64,000 nucleotides of DNA from NCBI GenBank assembly GCA_958299035.1, contig CATQJL010000112.1, positions 3,208,123 to 3,272,122 on the forward strand, read 5' to 3'. Source of the DNA: Cylicocyclus nassatus. Taxonomy: Eukaryota; Nematoda; Chromadorea; Rhabditida; Strongylidae. A program made the position numbers and the translations under genes. This document shows positions 12,763 to 24,041 of the stretch, piece after piece (the first letter of the stretch is position 1; each line of letters opens with the position of its first letter). The notes below the pieces were generated by a model. That model was not told where the DNA came from. It did no database searches and worked only from the letters and a program-made list of their open reading frames with translations.

Positions 12763-13886
12763 TCAGGCTGCTGCATAAGTTCTGTCCGATTTGAATTTTC
12801 GAAGTCAAAATATCATAACTTCTTTCACTATCACCTTTTTTCCATAATCTTAGTTTCTGTATTTTGAACAGTTCCTTAGCTATCAGAGAGATGTAGTTCT
12901 TGCGAACATTTCCGTTAAAGAAGCAAGAACTCAAAAACCTTACTGGGTTCTTCTTCAAACCTATCTTTTTCAAGGCAACGCTCCCTTATGAGAACTGACA
13001 TGCACATTGAGTAGCCATGGGTAGATAGAGGAAATTTTAAAAATTATTCTGCACCCTAAAAATGTCCGTGTGACCTTTGGTGCCGAGTTGAATTGTTTGC
13101 CCAAAAATGAATAAAAGGATCTTTTAGTACTGCGTGTATGCCAACTTAAATTATTTGCATTTGCCCGAGGGGTAAAAAGTAACTGATGGCTGTTCTGTTA
13201 GCTTTTGTTTTAGCCTAGAAATTCCAACATTGGACTCATCGACTGCCTCTACTTATGAAAAGTGATTGCTTGTAGAACTTTTGTACAAACAATTATTATT
13301 TAGGAACAAATTTTACTAACAGGACGTTGTATTACATGAAAGTGAGTTTGTGCATATACTGGACTGTTACCTAATACAAGGACTTGACTTGGAGAGCATC
13401 TTGTGGAGATTTTCTCGCAAGAACATTTTGTTAACTGAGAATGTGTCTCGACCATCTGAAGGCCTTAGGCCTGCAATCTCGTCAGACTGGGAGTTTTATT
13501 GAAATATCATGACTTATAATAAGCGGCTTAATCTAAAGTTGTGTGGAGTTTGTCCGTTACGAAATTACAGTGAGGAATGATTTACGATACTAAACATCAT
13601 GTGAGGTTAAGATAGCGAGTATGGTTCATTTTTAACTGCGGGTCACGTTGCAATAAACCGAACAATGTTTGAGAGACAAGCTCTCAGAAAGTGAGTTTAC
13701 CACGGTTCACGATGCCAGTGCGAACCTCTGCGAAGCAGAGGTGAAGCACTGGTGATATATAATTAGAAAGAGTAAGAAAAGCGCTTTCTAATGGTACAAA
13801 TAATATCGCATTACAAATGAAAATCTCCTAGAACGGCTGCTCCAAACACAAGGCAAAAATTCGGACAAAACTTATGCAGCAACCAA
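12763..13886. mobile_element. Non-autonomous mariner-type element
   Basis: The left terminus is TA|TCAGGCTGCTGCATAAGTT and the right terminus is the reverse complement of TTGGTTGCTGCATAAGTTTT, flanked by TG where a TA is expected. The repeats match over roughly 28 bases with a few substitutions. The TTAGGTTG-like start and TA target are typical of mariner ends. No transposase is visible in about 1.1 kb, and the right half carries a different repeat with its own hairpin (13715-13752), so this is a nested composite. It sits in the apparent intron upstream of the minus-strand exon ending at 12706. Confidence 0.65.
13715..13752. repeat. Terminal-type hairpin, copy 1
   Basis: The hairpin runs from CCAGTGCG to GCACTGG, with an inner palindrome ACCTCTGCGAAGCAGAGGT. 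An almost identical hairpin occurs at 44665-44702. In both places it ends a few-hundred-base repeat that begins near a TGACTTATAATAA motif (about 13510 and 44011). The conserved hairpin at one end suggests a rolling-circle or other structured element end, but this is inference. Confidence 0.65.
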
Positions 13887-15235
13887 TGAGGACATTCCAT
13901 GGTCTTATTTTTTCAGATTTGGATAGTTAACAATTTCATTTTTTTACTTTTTGTGTGCTTAACCATGCCTTTCACCTCTATCGAGACAATGCCTCGATTG
14001 CGCAGCACCTCATCGGCGCTATATTTGTTCTCGTTCACCTAACTTCGCGAACTTCGCAAGAGATGCGCGCACCATCGGACGCGCAGTGCGTGCGCTCATT
14101 TGTTTGTGTTCTTGCTAAGTTCTCAACAAGGCCCACTTCACTATTGGCATATGGCGTGCTTCATCGCATATTACACACTCTTTTATCATTAAGTCATCAA
14201 TCTCAGCTTTGTTCTCGTTGATTTTGCGATCAACAGTGGCCTTCACGACTATCTGTTAATTGCTATACTGTCAGCGACTGGCTATGTGGTTTTACTGCGT
14301 TCCAGTCGGAAATGAAAGCAATTACTCCTCCCGGGTGTGGTTTTGCGCCGTCAGATTTCACTCTCGCGCGTTGGATTTGTCCCTGTTTATTTTTTGGCTA
14401 AAAACAGGAGTTTTGAAGATTAGGACAAAATTAAGGGGTGTGCCATCTGGTCTAAACTTGCTCTTGATGCAGATTTTGCGCGAAAAAGCACTTGAATTCG
14501 ACTATTTACATTCTAGACCCTGCCTTGTTTAGGAGATGTTTGTACGAGAGTTTGTTTCTCTCTAGGTCTATTTCTCTCTAGGTCCTTCTTTGATCTTCCT
14601 ACAAATGTCCAAGTTTTGAGCCTTTCAGTGGTAATTTATTTGTATTAGGGTGTCTCGTAATTTCTTACCGTTTTTACTATAACTACCGTCTTTTTGTATC
14701 TTTCCTTCATTTGATGTGGCCTGAGTAATCATTTGACAGGGCAAAGCAAACTCTACAAGATGGCTATCAAAAGTCTGTCCAAATCGCATCCACGCAAAGT
14801 TTTAAGCTGAATTCTGATAGTAGTCGAAAACGAACTTTTCTGTCAAAAATCGCATCTCCGCTCCAAAGTATCTAGAAAATTCCCCATTTATTCTAGCACA
14901 TGTTTAACACATCCTACATTTGATTGCATACTTTCCGAGCTTTTTCCATGGCTAAAAATAACAAAAAAATGAATGAGGTAAAATGGCAAACTCCGCCCCT
15001 AGACGTCCTAAGCTCCTCCCACGGATGTGATCATATGGCTCATAAATACAGAAGTACGATCATATACTTGTATCCTTTGTAGGTGCCCCATTTCTCGAGA
15101 AATTCTGATATTTAGGGTGAAAACGGTGAAAAATTATGAGAAATACCTTCGAGTCGTTTGTAACTCAACGTGCATTTGCACATTATGCGCGGCAATCGAC
15201 AACTTCTCAATAGTAATTTCTCAGCAAAACTTCTT
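13887..15235. other. Intergenic; CpG-containing patch at about 14000-14150
   Basis: No gene was recognised. The patch at about 14000-14150 is locally rich in CpG and CGC words, unlike its AT-rich surroundings, and could be promoter DNA. Two tandem copies of a TTTCTCTCTAGGTC-like motif lie near 14550-14582. Confidence 0.35.
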
Positions 15236-15607
15236 TTAGCTTATCAAACTGTAGTATGCCCTGCTAACTAATACCAACCAAATCAAAAGAGACAATGAAA
15301 CAACGAGAAATCACTAATAATGAGCAGATTTAAATCTTACAAGTCGTAGAATAGCGCGCATGGTGTGCAATAGCCATATCAACTTACAAATGATTCGATG
15401 ATAAGTTCTAATTTCTTGGCTTGCATTGGCGTATAATATCCTACGAGAAACCCCACCTCCCTTATAGGGCATAGAAAGAGAAATCCTTGGTGAAACCTCT
15501 GCTTCAAGATGAGCACTTGGAAATTGCGATTTTTTTGCTTTTTCTATCGTTTTGTGAGTGTTTACTTCTAGAAGTTCGTGTATTCCATTGTCCACTTCCT
15601 CTTTCTT
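15236..15607 (-). CDS. Possible two-exon gene fragment, unknown
   Basis: A minus-strand frame (15607-15388) of about 73 codons has balanced composition (it includes EEVDNGIHELLEVNTHK and SMPYKGGGVSRRIL). It ends at a strong GTAAGTTG donor in phase 1. A short exon (15267-15236) after a TATTAG acceptor restores phase and stops as SRAYYSLIS. The upstream edge is weak: the only acceptor is a GGGTAG without a pyrimidine tract, and there is no ATG near it. Nothing was recognised in the sequence, so it could be a chance open stretch. Confidence 0.2.
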
Positions 15608-17638
15608 CTACCCTCTCTCATCCTTCCCATCTCAAGGTAATGGTCATAGCGAGAGTTCTTCTAGACGTGTCCCACAACCGCTTTGTATTTAATTAACTAC
15701 GTCGCCTGTCCACTTGAAATTCGTTTGCATACGCGCATTTCGACGACGCTTCAGCTGCTGCTCTTGAGTTCGCTAGCGATACGACTTACGCATTCCACTA
15801 GTGTAAAATTGACTGTTGCTATCAACTGAATCTATTCTGAATGTATTACTGCTGTCATTTCTCAAAACTGTAGAAGTTACGCTATTACAATAATTTTCAG
15901 GTAATAAGCCATTTTTGTAACCTTTTACTTTTCTACGCTTGCACCTTCGGATCAAGACCAGATGATTCTGGAGTTTTTATTGATTTTGTAACAAGATGAT
16001 TTGCATGCAAAATATTGTTTGTAATTACATGGCTTCAGTGAGGTTCCTAATACCTTTCATACCTTCTTTATTTGTTTGAGCGAATTTTTTTCGGACATAC
16101 ATGGCTAATTTATCCCACCACTGTCACGATAATCGTAAAAATCTCGACTGTTTCATTCTTAAATAACATGACTGCAGCTCATGCTTAATCTTACTCTTTT
16201 TTAGCTGCTGCTTTGTTTTTTCTATCCGCGAACTTGATCTGTAGCAGTATTCAAGCTTAAATAAACCTCTTCTGTCACTGTAGCAAAAAAACCTCCATTT
16301 CTGGTTCAGTTACCCAAGCTTGACAGAACTTACACTCAGCTAGATGTACATAGAAGCTAAGTAATCTTCCGGTCAGTTCCTTACAGAGTCGTACTCCTAT
16401 CTTTATTACATCTGTGGAGCATAAGAAACAAAATGTTTGATTTGCTTGCTGTGTAATTAATGTTCTATACTATATATCACCAACTGGTGATTGCACCGGA
16501 ACATCTCTGGTTTTTATTTTACATTGACGCTTAGGAGCTAGTTCAGCGAGTTTTGCAACTATAAGAAATTGGGTCGCACAAGCCTATGATACGAAAGCTC
16601 CTAATAGTAAACGGCTTTATACTCATACCTTTGGTGTAAGAATAACTGTCTACAGTAATTGGCAATAATATTTACGACATCAGCGAATCCCAATCTTGTT
16701 GTGCTAACTTTGCTGAAGCACCGCTTCAAAGTTCTTATTTGATTTGATCATCAAAAAGGCATTAAGAGGCTTATGAAATTTGCTTGAGCTATAATACCTA
16801 CTATCTGTGAATCCATATCGATATAAATTACAAAAACATTCAAATCTGAAGCTGTAAAATTTCGAAGTTTACCTTCTTACACTAAGCTTAAACTCTAAAT
16901 CGTCCTACTCCTAAAACTGGTGAAACTTGCTTTTTATCTCTCTACTCAAGTTCTCCATGCCCTTTACACTATAATGTAGCTCATTTACAAGCTTGAAATC
17001 TCCTTGTTTCTTGACACGACAGGCACTTCTTATTTGTAAAAATCAAGTCTTGTTTGTGACGGTGTAAAAGCTTGAAATTTTAATTTCTCCTATTCCTCCT
17101 CTTCTCCCTCTTTCTTTTCTACTACGTCAAAGAGCACACATTCTGTAAAACGTCTCTCCACGCGAACTACTCCAATTTATTTTCTGCCCTCTGCAAACGG
17201 TCTCTGGTCACAGTTCCCATTGCTCTACCTTCGTCGAACGCTGCTCTTATCGGCTTATCCCAAACATGTTCAGAAAGTTCTGGTTGTGTTCTGGATAAGA
17301 CCGCTGAGCCACCTCGTTATTTACATATCCTATCTTTAAAGACCGGATTTGTTTCACTCGCCTTTCGTTTCGTCGCCTGTCGCGCGTTGAGCAGAACTGA
17401 TGGAGGACGGCTTTTCTTACAGCACGACGTGTGCGGTTGCCTCTAAAAGATGTCCTAAGAAGAACACTTGATGTCCACTAGATAGTGCTAGCCATGTCTG
17501 CTCAATGTCTGCGTGCGCACACGATGTTGACAAATCCTCGAAATTTTGCAGACAAATCGCAGATTGATTTGAAGCTTCGAGAACTAAATAGTTTTTTTTC
17601 AGCTTTCCCAAACTTCCTTATCTTAATTTAGTGATATA
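15608..17638. other. Intergenic or first-intron DNA, nothing firm
   Basis: No gene was recognised. At the right side a pyrimidine-rich leader precedes an ATG at 17400 (MEDGFSYSTTCA), with a weak donor 36 nt later. This is an alternative first exon for the MARVEL-type gene, since it would also join its second exon in phase 0. Confidence 0.3.
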
Positions 17639-18239
17639 CAAGGTGTCTCAAAAGTATGTATACACCGTTTGATCGTTTATGTCTCTCTTCTGCAGAAGCC
17701 TTGATGCAGGTTACCGATTATTTTTCCTTACTTTAGGATTACGGTAGGCCTTTTAAGAAGCTCTTGAGGGCCCTATTTCGCCTCAGAAAGCAAATCAAAC
17801 GACTGGAAACTCTTGTTATAGGCTAATTAGAGCTGCTGAAACTAAATACAACTTTGCATTTCACCACAATGCTTCTTTTAAAAATTATTTTAGGTAAACC
17901 GCAATAACTATTATTTCAACGTGTCCTAAAATTGTGATTAACCATTGTGAAGCCTTTCAGACTAAAAATTTAAGTAACGGAGTCAACGCGCAGAAACTTT
18001 GATGCACCATTTTCAGAATTTTTGGAGACTTTCTCGAAACACGATCAATTGCAAAGACGCTATAAGCGAATGGTTTTTACCGTAATCCTACAGTAGTGAA
18101 GAGCGATCGGTGACTCGCTTTATATTGTATATCTAAGTTTACCAGCTCTACAAAATGTCACTTGAAACTAGACAAGTGTCCTCTCGAGAAGAGAGATATT
18201 AACGATCAAACAATGTATACATACTTTTGAGACAACCTG
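17639..18239. mobile_element. Tc1/mariner-type MITE, 601 bp, TA target
   Basis: The left end is TA|CAAGGTGTCTCAAAAGTATG and the right end is the reverse complement of CAGGTTGTCTCAAAAGTATG followed by TA. The inverted repeats are strong over about 55 bases and recognisable for over 100. TA target duplications are present on both sides. There is no coding potential inside, so this is a non-autonomous copy. Confidence 0.85.
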
Positions 18240-18429
18240 TATGAGCAAGGAATGAGGTAGAGTGAGGGTTGAAAAAACTTGTTTATTGAAAAACATTTCT
18301 GAAATACAATGGAGAGATTGTTTAAGTTGAGAGTTGGATTTTCACCACCTAATTGCATTCGATTCGCCGATGAGACAATGCTTAACTTCTAAAGCAGTTA
18401 TCTATATATCTACAGTCATGCTTTCGCTG

Positions 18430-18570
18430 TCATCCAAGGCGCTGAGATCCACTCAGCGCCGCTGCGGCTTGTGTATTGTCTGCGTCGATGATAGGTGAAA
18501 TTCGCTTTGGAATTATTATGGCTACCGCAAGAATTTGATGTAAAACGCAAAAGCCCAAGAAATTGCTCAT
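18430..18570 (-). CDS. Possible short secreted or one-pass membrane peptide
   Basis: A minus-strand frame starts at an ATG (18570) and encodes 46 residues. The N-terminus MSNFLGFCVLHQILAVAIII is signal-peptide- or anchor-like, and the C-terminus is alanine-rich, ending SGSQRLG. The same frame is open for about 24 codons upstream without another ATG, so this may instead be the last exon of a longer gene. No family was recognised. Confidence 0.22.
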   Translation of the reverse strand: MSNFLGFCVLHQILAVAIIIPKRISPIIDADNTQAAAALSGSQRLG

Positions 18571-18723
18571 CACTGATTTACCGGAATTTTGCTTCTTGCT
18601 TTTAATGTTTGTCGCTAAACCTCCACAAGATTTAGTAGACAAAAATTAGTGACGAAGACGATTGCACAAATCTCTATCAAACATCTCTATCTGCCTTACT
18701 TTTGCATCTTGTCTAATGTGTAA

Positions 18724-18894
18724 CCTTCAATTCAACTGCCTTGGCGGCTAGAAGGCGGGGTTTTGTGACCTAAGAAAGCTCGCACCCGCGACGCACTCTG
18801 CGTCTCTCTCGCGCGCCTGCTCTCGGATCATTATCTAGCCTTAATTAGGTCATGAAGTAGCGCCTTCCAGCCGCTGAGTCAATTGAATCAAAGG
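18724..18894. mobile_element. 171-bp GC-rich MITE, copy 1
   Basis: Both ends are inverted repeats of about 50 bases around CTTCAATTCAACTGCC and a GGCGGCTAGAAGGCGGGG block. The centre is rich in CGC words. A second copy of exactly the same 171-bp length lies at 62127-62297 with the same ends. The target duplication is unclear. Confidence 0.75.
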
Positions 18895-19210
18895 GCAGGT
18901 TTTATTTACTGGCTAGTATTATACAATCATCCGAAGGCTGGAATATGAATCAAATCAGATTTCAAAAACTTGGAAAAGACTGCCGCCCCTTTTGTAAACG
19001 GTTTCAGTTCTCTTTAGTAATTATTCTTCTTCTCAATGATGTCACCGATAGGTTCTTGTCACGCTTCGTTTTCTTCCAAATAAGCTCATAATTCACACAC
19101 TTTACGGTTGTTCTGCGCAAACAAATTCATTCACTAAATTTCACTTTGTGTTATATTTCGTGCTGATCTTCATTTCTGATCGCTAGAACTAATATTTATC
19201 TTTTTTATAT

Positions 19211-22200
19211 ATGAATAACGACACTGTGAATAGTGGAAATGGATTTGAAGTACGCGCAGCTTTTCATTTGTTGCTTGGTTAGTCGGTCTCATCATTTTAA
19301 ACCCCAGAAGCGATTTTCTCTTGACGTTATCCTATCTTGTGTAGTTACCCTTAAAAGAATCGCAAGAGCCTACGGATTTCCTCCGAACCACCTTCGCTTT
19401 CACATCTGTCGATGGGCAAACCTGGGTGTCCTCAGATCCAATGTCAATACAGTATTTTGAGAATCGATGCCTATTGCGCACTCGAAGTTCGATTTTTCGA
19501 GTGAATTTACATTACTGCAGGGCGGAGCGCTTGATGAGAACTTGAGGAGCTCATTTTCTGGATAATGGCGAATTTAGCTTTTTAGCTTCAGATTCGAGTC
19601 TCTCTGCTTACGAAGCTGTACACTCTTATACAGAGAATTTACTACGTGCGCAAATCTGAAAATCAAGTGGAGTTTCGAGAATCTCGTCTCTGACAATAAA
19701 ACTTTGGCAGTTGTTTTGCTTCGCATGAGCTACATAAGGTTCATTTATGAAGTGATTCAATGTATCATACGTAACTGCACAACTAGCAAAATATTTCGAC
19801 ATTAGTATGTTTCACTTTCTTAAGCAAACTCTTGTCCCGTATTTTCCAGCCTTTGTAAACAATATTTTTCAACGTGAAGCGACAATTTCTGATTGAAGAG
19901 GGTTTCTTTTTACAATTTTTGAAGTCTGTTTTTTATTTACTCTGTATTTCCAGCTTTTCCTTTTATTGTGTGCTGCTTCCAATACTTTTCCGGAATTTTT
20001 TCTACACATTTCATCGCCTGCAATGCATTGCATTTTTGAGGTTGTTAAAATTCACCTAATCTATCTAAACGACACCCAATAAAAACGTGTTCTTCTGGCC
20101 TATATTCTAAGAAAAAACCCATTCCTCATCCTTCTTCTTTGCTCCATTTGCGCTGGTTAGGTTGTAGGCGTTGATTGTTGTTGATCTGAGCCCTTTCTTG
20201 CATTTTTTTCTGCACAGAACTAATTTTCATGTGTGCAGCGATATCCTCACTACTGTTAAGCGTGTTTTCTCTTCAGGATCCTTACTGCGGATTCACGGCG
20301 CAACCGATCAACGCCGCCTACTATATGCCCGGCGTGTATAATGACGGCTATAGTCATGAGCCGTATGGACAAAACGCTTATATAGGTTTGTATCATCTTT
20401 TAATCAATCAATATCTATCGATTATCAGTACTACCAATAGCCGACGATTGCAGACGGTGCATATGGTGACATACAACAGTATCCGTACTACGGTGGTGGT
20501 TATACGTACACGCCTTACTACGGTAATGGTCACGCCTATTACAACCAGGCCTACCAAGCTGGTCAAGCTTATCCGGGTGCGTACGGACCATATCCGGGTG
20601 CATCCGGAGCCTATCGCCCCTATCCTCAACCGCAACCGTCACCGCCGCGACGGTCACGGTAAGCGATATTTTTGCAAGCTTGAATTTCTCGTCGTTTAAG
20701 TTAATCTATATTTTCTGAAGAACTGACCTGGGAAGAAGAAAATAAAATATAATCGCAACCAGAGGAATTTGTAACATTTGTGGTTAATATGGCAATATCA
20801 TTCATGCTTCAGAACGGCACCTGGTCGCACCGCACCGCCCACTTTGCGAACCGCAACCGCGACACGTAAATCGCGCGGAATCTCCGCTGATCCATACGAA
20901 AAACGCTTCAAGGTCGGCACACGTTTGGTAAATTTTCATAGAGTGATATCAAAACTGGATGGCGATGTGGATTTCTTCTAGTTAACTATAAGGTCATCCG
21001 CGCTCAAAAATGTACTTTTCAGGCATTTTCGGGTCCCACTAAGAAGCCATCGCCTGTATATAGAAAAAGTCGTGATCCGTACTCGTATCGGTTATCGCAA
21101 TATCAGGTGATAAACAAGTAACTGGACTTTTTTCGCACAATTACCGAGCTGTGGCAGTAATTTATCGATTACTTGCAGGAAACTGATTTTGGTGGGACGC
21201 CAATCGACTACAATGCACAATTTCAACGATATCCAACAGAGGTTTGTCGTATTTCAAGCAAGAGTTTACTTTCCGCTTTGCGCTGCGACGCCCAGCATCG
21301 ACGCCTATGAGTCGCGACGCATTGAAACATCTGAAGTGACTAGCCTGCTTTTCCTGCCTTTACTAAAGATCTTTAGGCCCCGACGACTTTGCGACGGATA
21401 CGACCGTTCTATGCGCCGTCCTATACCACCTATCCACCGTCTACGATGTTACGGACGGATAAAAAATTAGACTCGAAAAAATATCCATTATATGCGAGGG
21501 TAGCTGTAAAAGCAGCCGAGTTGGTAAGTACCGTAGTGAGTTGGCAGCTTGCCAAATAAGCATGACCACTATAACTGTTGCAGATATTGGGAGCTGCCAT
21601 ATTAGGCTTAGTCTTGGGCCCGATGCGAGGGACGTCATTCCATGACTTCGTCATACGAACGAACACGGAATGGCAAGGTAAAAGGCTGTTTGGGCTAATT
21701 TTTTTGTTTATCGAAAACTTTCAAATTTTATGTTACCTATCATCTGAAAAACTTATTTTGAAATTTTGCAGGCGCTGTTGTGGGTATCGTGGCCACATGG
21801 GCGATATTCACTGCTGTATTGCTACTAACTAGCTTTCTAGCAAATACCGTACATATGTGGCGAAAAGTTGTAAGTGGGCCTTTATCCTGTTTATTGAATC
21901 TACTGACATATTGAATGCTGATTTTAGGATGCTCACGTGACATTGATCGCGATTTTAGCTTATTTATTAGCGTCATGTTTGGAAGCATACTATGCTGCTT
22001 GCTATCCACCGAATGGGCCTCGAATAAATTTAGTTTGTCATAGAGCGGAGTGGATAATCGCAACGGTGAGGGCATTATTTTTGGGGGGGGGGGGGGAGGG
22101 TAAGGTCACCCAGTCAGTTTGCAGATGCACTAATCACGACATTTTTCTAAAAATCAGTGGTTCTTAGAAGTTCCGCCTTTCCGGGAAGAGAAGTCAGAGT

Positions 22201-22701
22201 CCACATTAGATAATGCTTACTTTTGTTAGAACTAAGATTGAGTACTTCCCTATTGAGGATTATCACAAGAATAAATTTCACTCAAATTCAAATTTTAACT
22301 TTCAAATTGATTCACCTAGGCCATTAACACCTTTTGCATTTCGAAGTGTATACGAGCTGAAAATATTCATGTGGAAAATTATCTCGAACTCAATTGAAGA
22401 GTTATCATATTTCGCGAATCCATCATGATTTTGAATTTCTATTTGTATATTCTATATTTTCTAAGTATGCAAGATTTTTCGGTTGATTGAGCACAGTAAA
22501 TGATGAGAATTTGAGAACTAAGATATTTTGGTCATCAACCAGGTCAAAACAAAAACTCGTTTATAATAAGTTGGCGTAATCTCCACCCTAACTGAAAAAA
22601 TTTCTCAATGTTCGTGATTTCAGATACTCTGTTTCATCAACACTGCCTTGTACGTCCTCGATTTTGCCCTATCATGGCTTTCTGGAGTGACGATGTTATG
22701 A
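19211..22701 (+). CDS. Four-helix MARVEL-type membrane protein
   Basis: Ten exons join in consistent phase: 20277-20385, 20454-20658, 20813-20927, 21023-21106, 21179-21241, 21377-21523, 21584-21677, 21772-21869, 21928-22065 and 22624-22701 (TGA), giving 376 residues. A proposed first exon at 19211-19249 (MNNDTVNSGNGFE) joins in phase 0 for 389 residues; an alternative ATG exon at 17400 also fits. The N-terminal half is Tyr/Pro/Gly/Ala-rich (PYYGGGYTYTPYYGNG), then basic and Arg-rich. The C-terminal 150 residues hold four hydrophobic segments, at about residues 244-266 (ELILGAAILGLVLG), 286-312, 321-343 and 360-382, with two cysteines in the last extracellular-type loop. This is the MARVEL layout of proteins acting in membrane apposition and vesicle traffic. 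The family is assigned from architecture only, and the first exon is uncertain. Confidence 0.72.
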
Positions 22702-23743
22702 GAAAGCTTATATGTATATTTGTCTCCCTTGAGTCTCATTTTTAGTCATGCTTTCATCATTTTCTCATAATTTTTCTAATAATCACAAGCATATCAGACA
22801 CTTTCGGCAGTCTTTCGTAGCGCATAACCTGCCGCTAGAACTATGTTCAGAATTTCTCAGTGTGCAATTCTGTGTGTTGTATCCCGTTGACTTTTCTAGA
22901 CGCTATATCTGTGATCTGCACTCGTTCTGTTGATTTTCATCTCTGTGATTTCATTTTCTGACAACAATCGGTCGATAGCGATCAGTGTGCTTATTGATCA
23001 ATTGTTGACTTTCTTGGTGCTCAATAGCTAGAGCAGAGCTTCAATTGCTGTGCCAAAATAGGACAACAAATTATCTGCAAAAATCCCTTACTTTCTACCC
23101 GTCACAATCAGAAAGGTAGAGTCGCGGAAAGGCCTTATTCACTGGCTGTTCTGCGTCTCTAACCCGGAAGATAGGGAGCAAAATTAGGAAACCTTTAATT
23201 TCTATGCTTACGTCTTTTTCTTTGGTAAAAAGGCCTTCTGTGACAAGTTGCATGGGTGCTAGTATTTATACTCATTTTCACCCATTGTGCATTTTTGGAC
23301 AACTGTCACGAAATAATCCTCATCAACTCTGCGTTGAGCATATTTTCCGGTTGACATGCACTCTAAACGAGTACATAAACATTGAACTTCTTCCGATTAG
23401 CAAAGTGTTTGTCAACCGAAACATTCCTCTGATTTTTTCTTATGAAGCTTTACCCAATCTTTACGACCGCTCATTTTCCCTGGGCGAATATTTTTCTGTG
23501 CCTTTGATTGCGCGTGTCACGCGCGCTACCAATGATATACTTAATATTAACAGATGCTCAATTATTCTTCAATTTTATTGTTCATGACAAACTTCTATCT
23601 TATATAATGTTTCTTGTTTACACAATGAAGGTTCTTCATTTATGTTTATTATGAACACAAAGAGAAAGAAGAATTATCACTAAGTTAATGTGTCTTGTGT
23701 ATGCCAGCCAAATCTACTATTTATTCATTCATTGCACGTTTCA
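22702..23743. other. 3' region of the MARVEL-type gene and spacer
   Basis: No AATAAA polyadenylation signal is obvious just after the stop at 22701. A 127-residue plus-strand frame at 23204-23587 lacks signal, splice or domain support. An acceptor-like GTGTATGCCAG at about 23707 could begin an upstream extension of the next gene. Confidence 0.35.
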
Positions 23744-24041
23744 ATGTATCAACAAAGAGGAAAGAAAATTGAATCTGGCATGGTTTGGTGTACCAGTCGT
23801 CACTTGCTGGAATGTGCAACTCGTTCACCTTTGTCAGAGAGTAAGGACCTCTCAACCGAGATACTTGTCAACGCATCATACGACTGTAAAACTTACCAGG
23901 TCATGGCTGATCACCTTAACCTGTAACGGACTTCGTTGGAAACTCTAGGTGAACGAAGAGGAGAAACCTCAAGGGAGAGAGCGTGACTTAGACATCCAAT
24001 GCGAAGGTGATCACAGGCCGTCCTCGAGTAAAAGCAATTGA
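23744..24041 (+). CDS. Two-exon C-terminal part of an unrecognised gene
   Basis: Exon 23744-23899 encodes 52 residues from an ATG (MYQQRGKKIESGMVWC), has three cysteines, and ends at TACCAG|gtcatg. After a 49-nt intron with a CTCTAG acceptor, exon 23949-24041 continues in phase 0 with a strongly charged tail (VNEEEKPQGRERDLDIQCEG) to a TGA. The frame is open upstream of the ATG to a GCCAG acceptor at about 23707, so the true start may lie in an earlier exon. The gene follows the MARVEL-type gene on the same strand by about 1 kb, a spacing compatible with a nematode operon, though this is not shown. No family was recognised. Confidence 0.45.

Noticed and set aside
23204..23587. 127-codon plus-strand frame
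   Set aside because: It is AT-background composition, with no signal, splice or domain support. It may contain a real exon, but none could be delimited.
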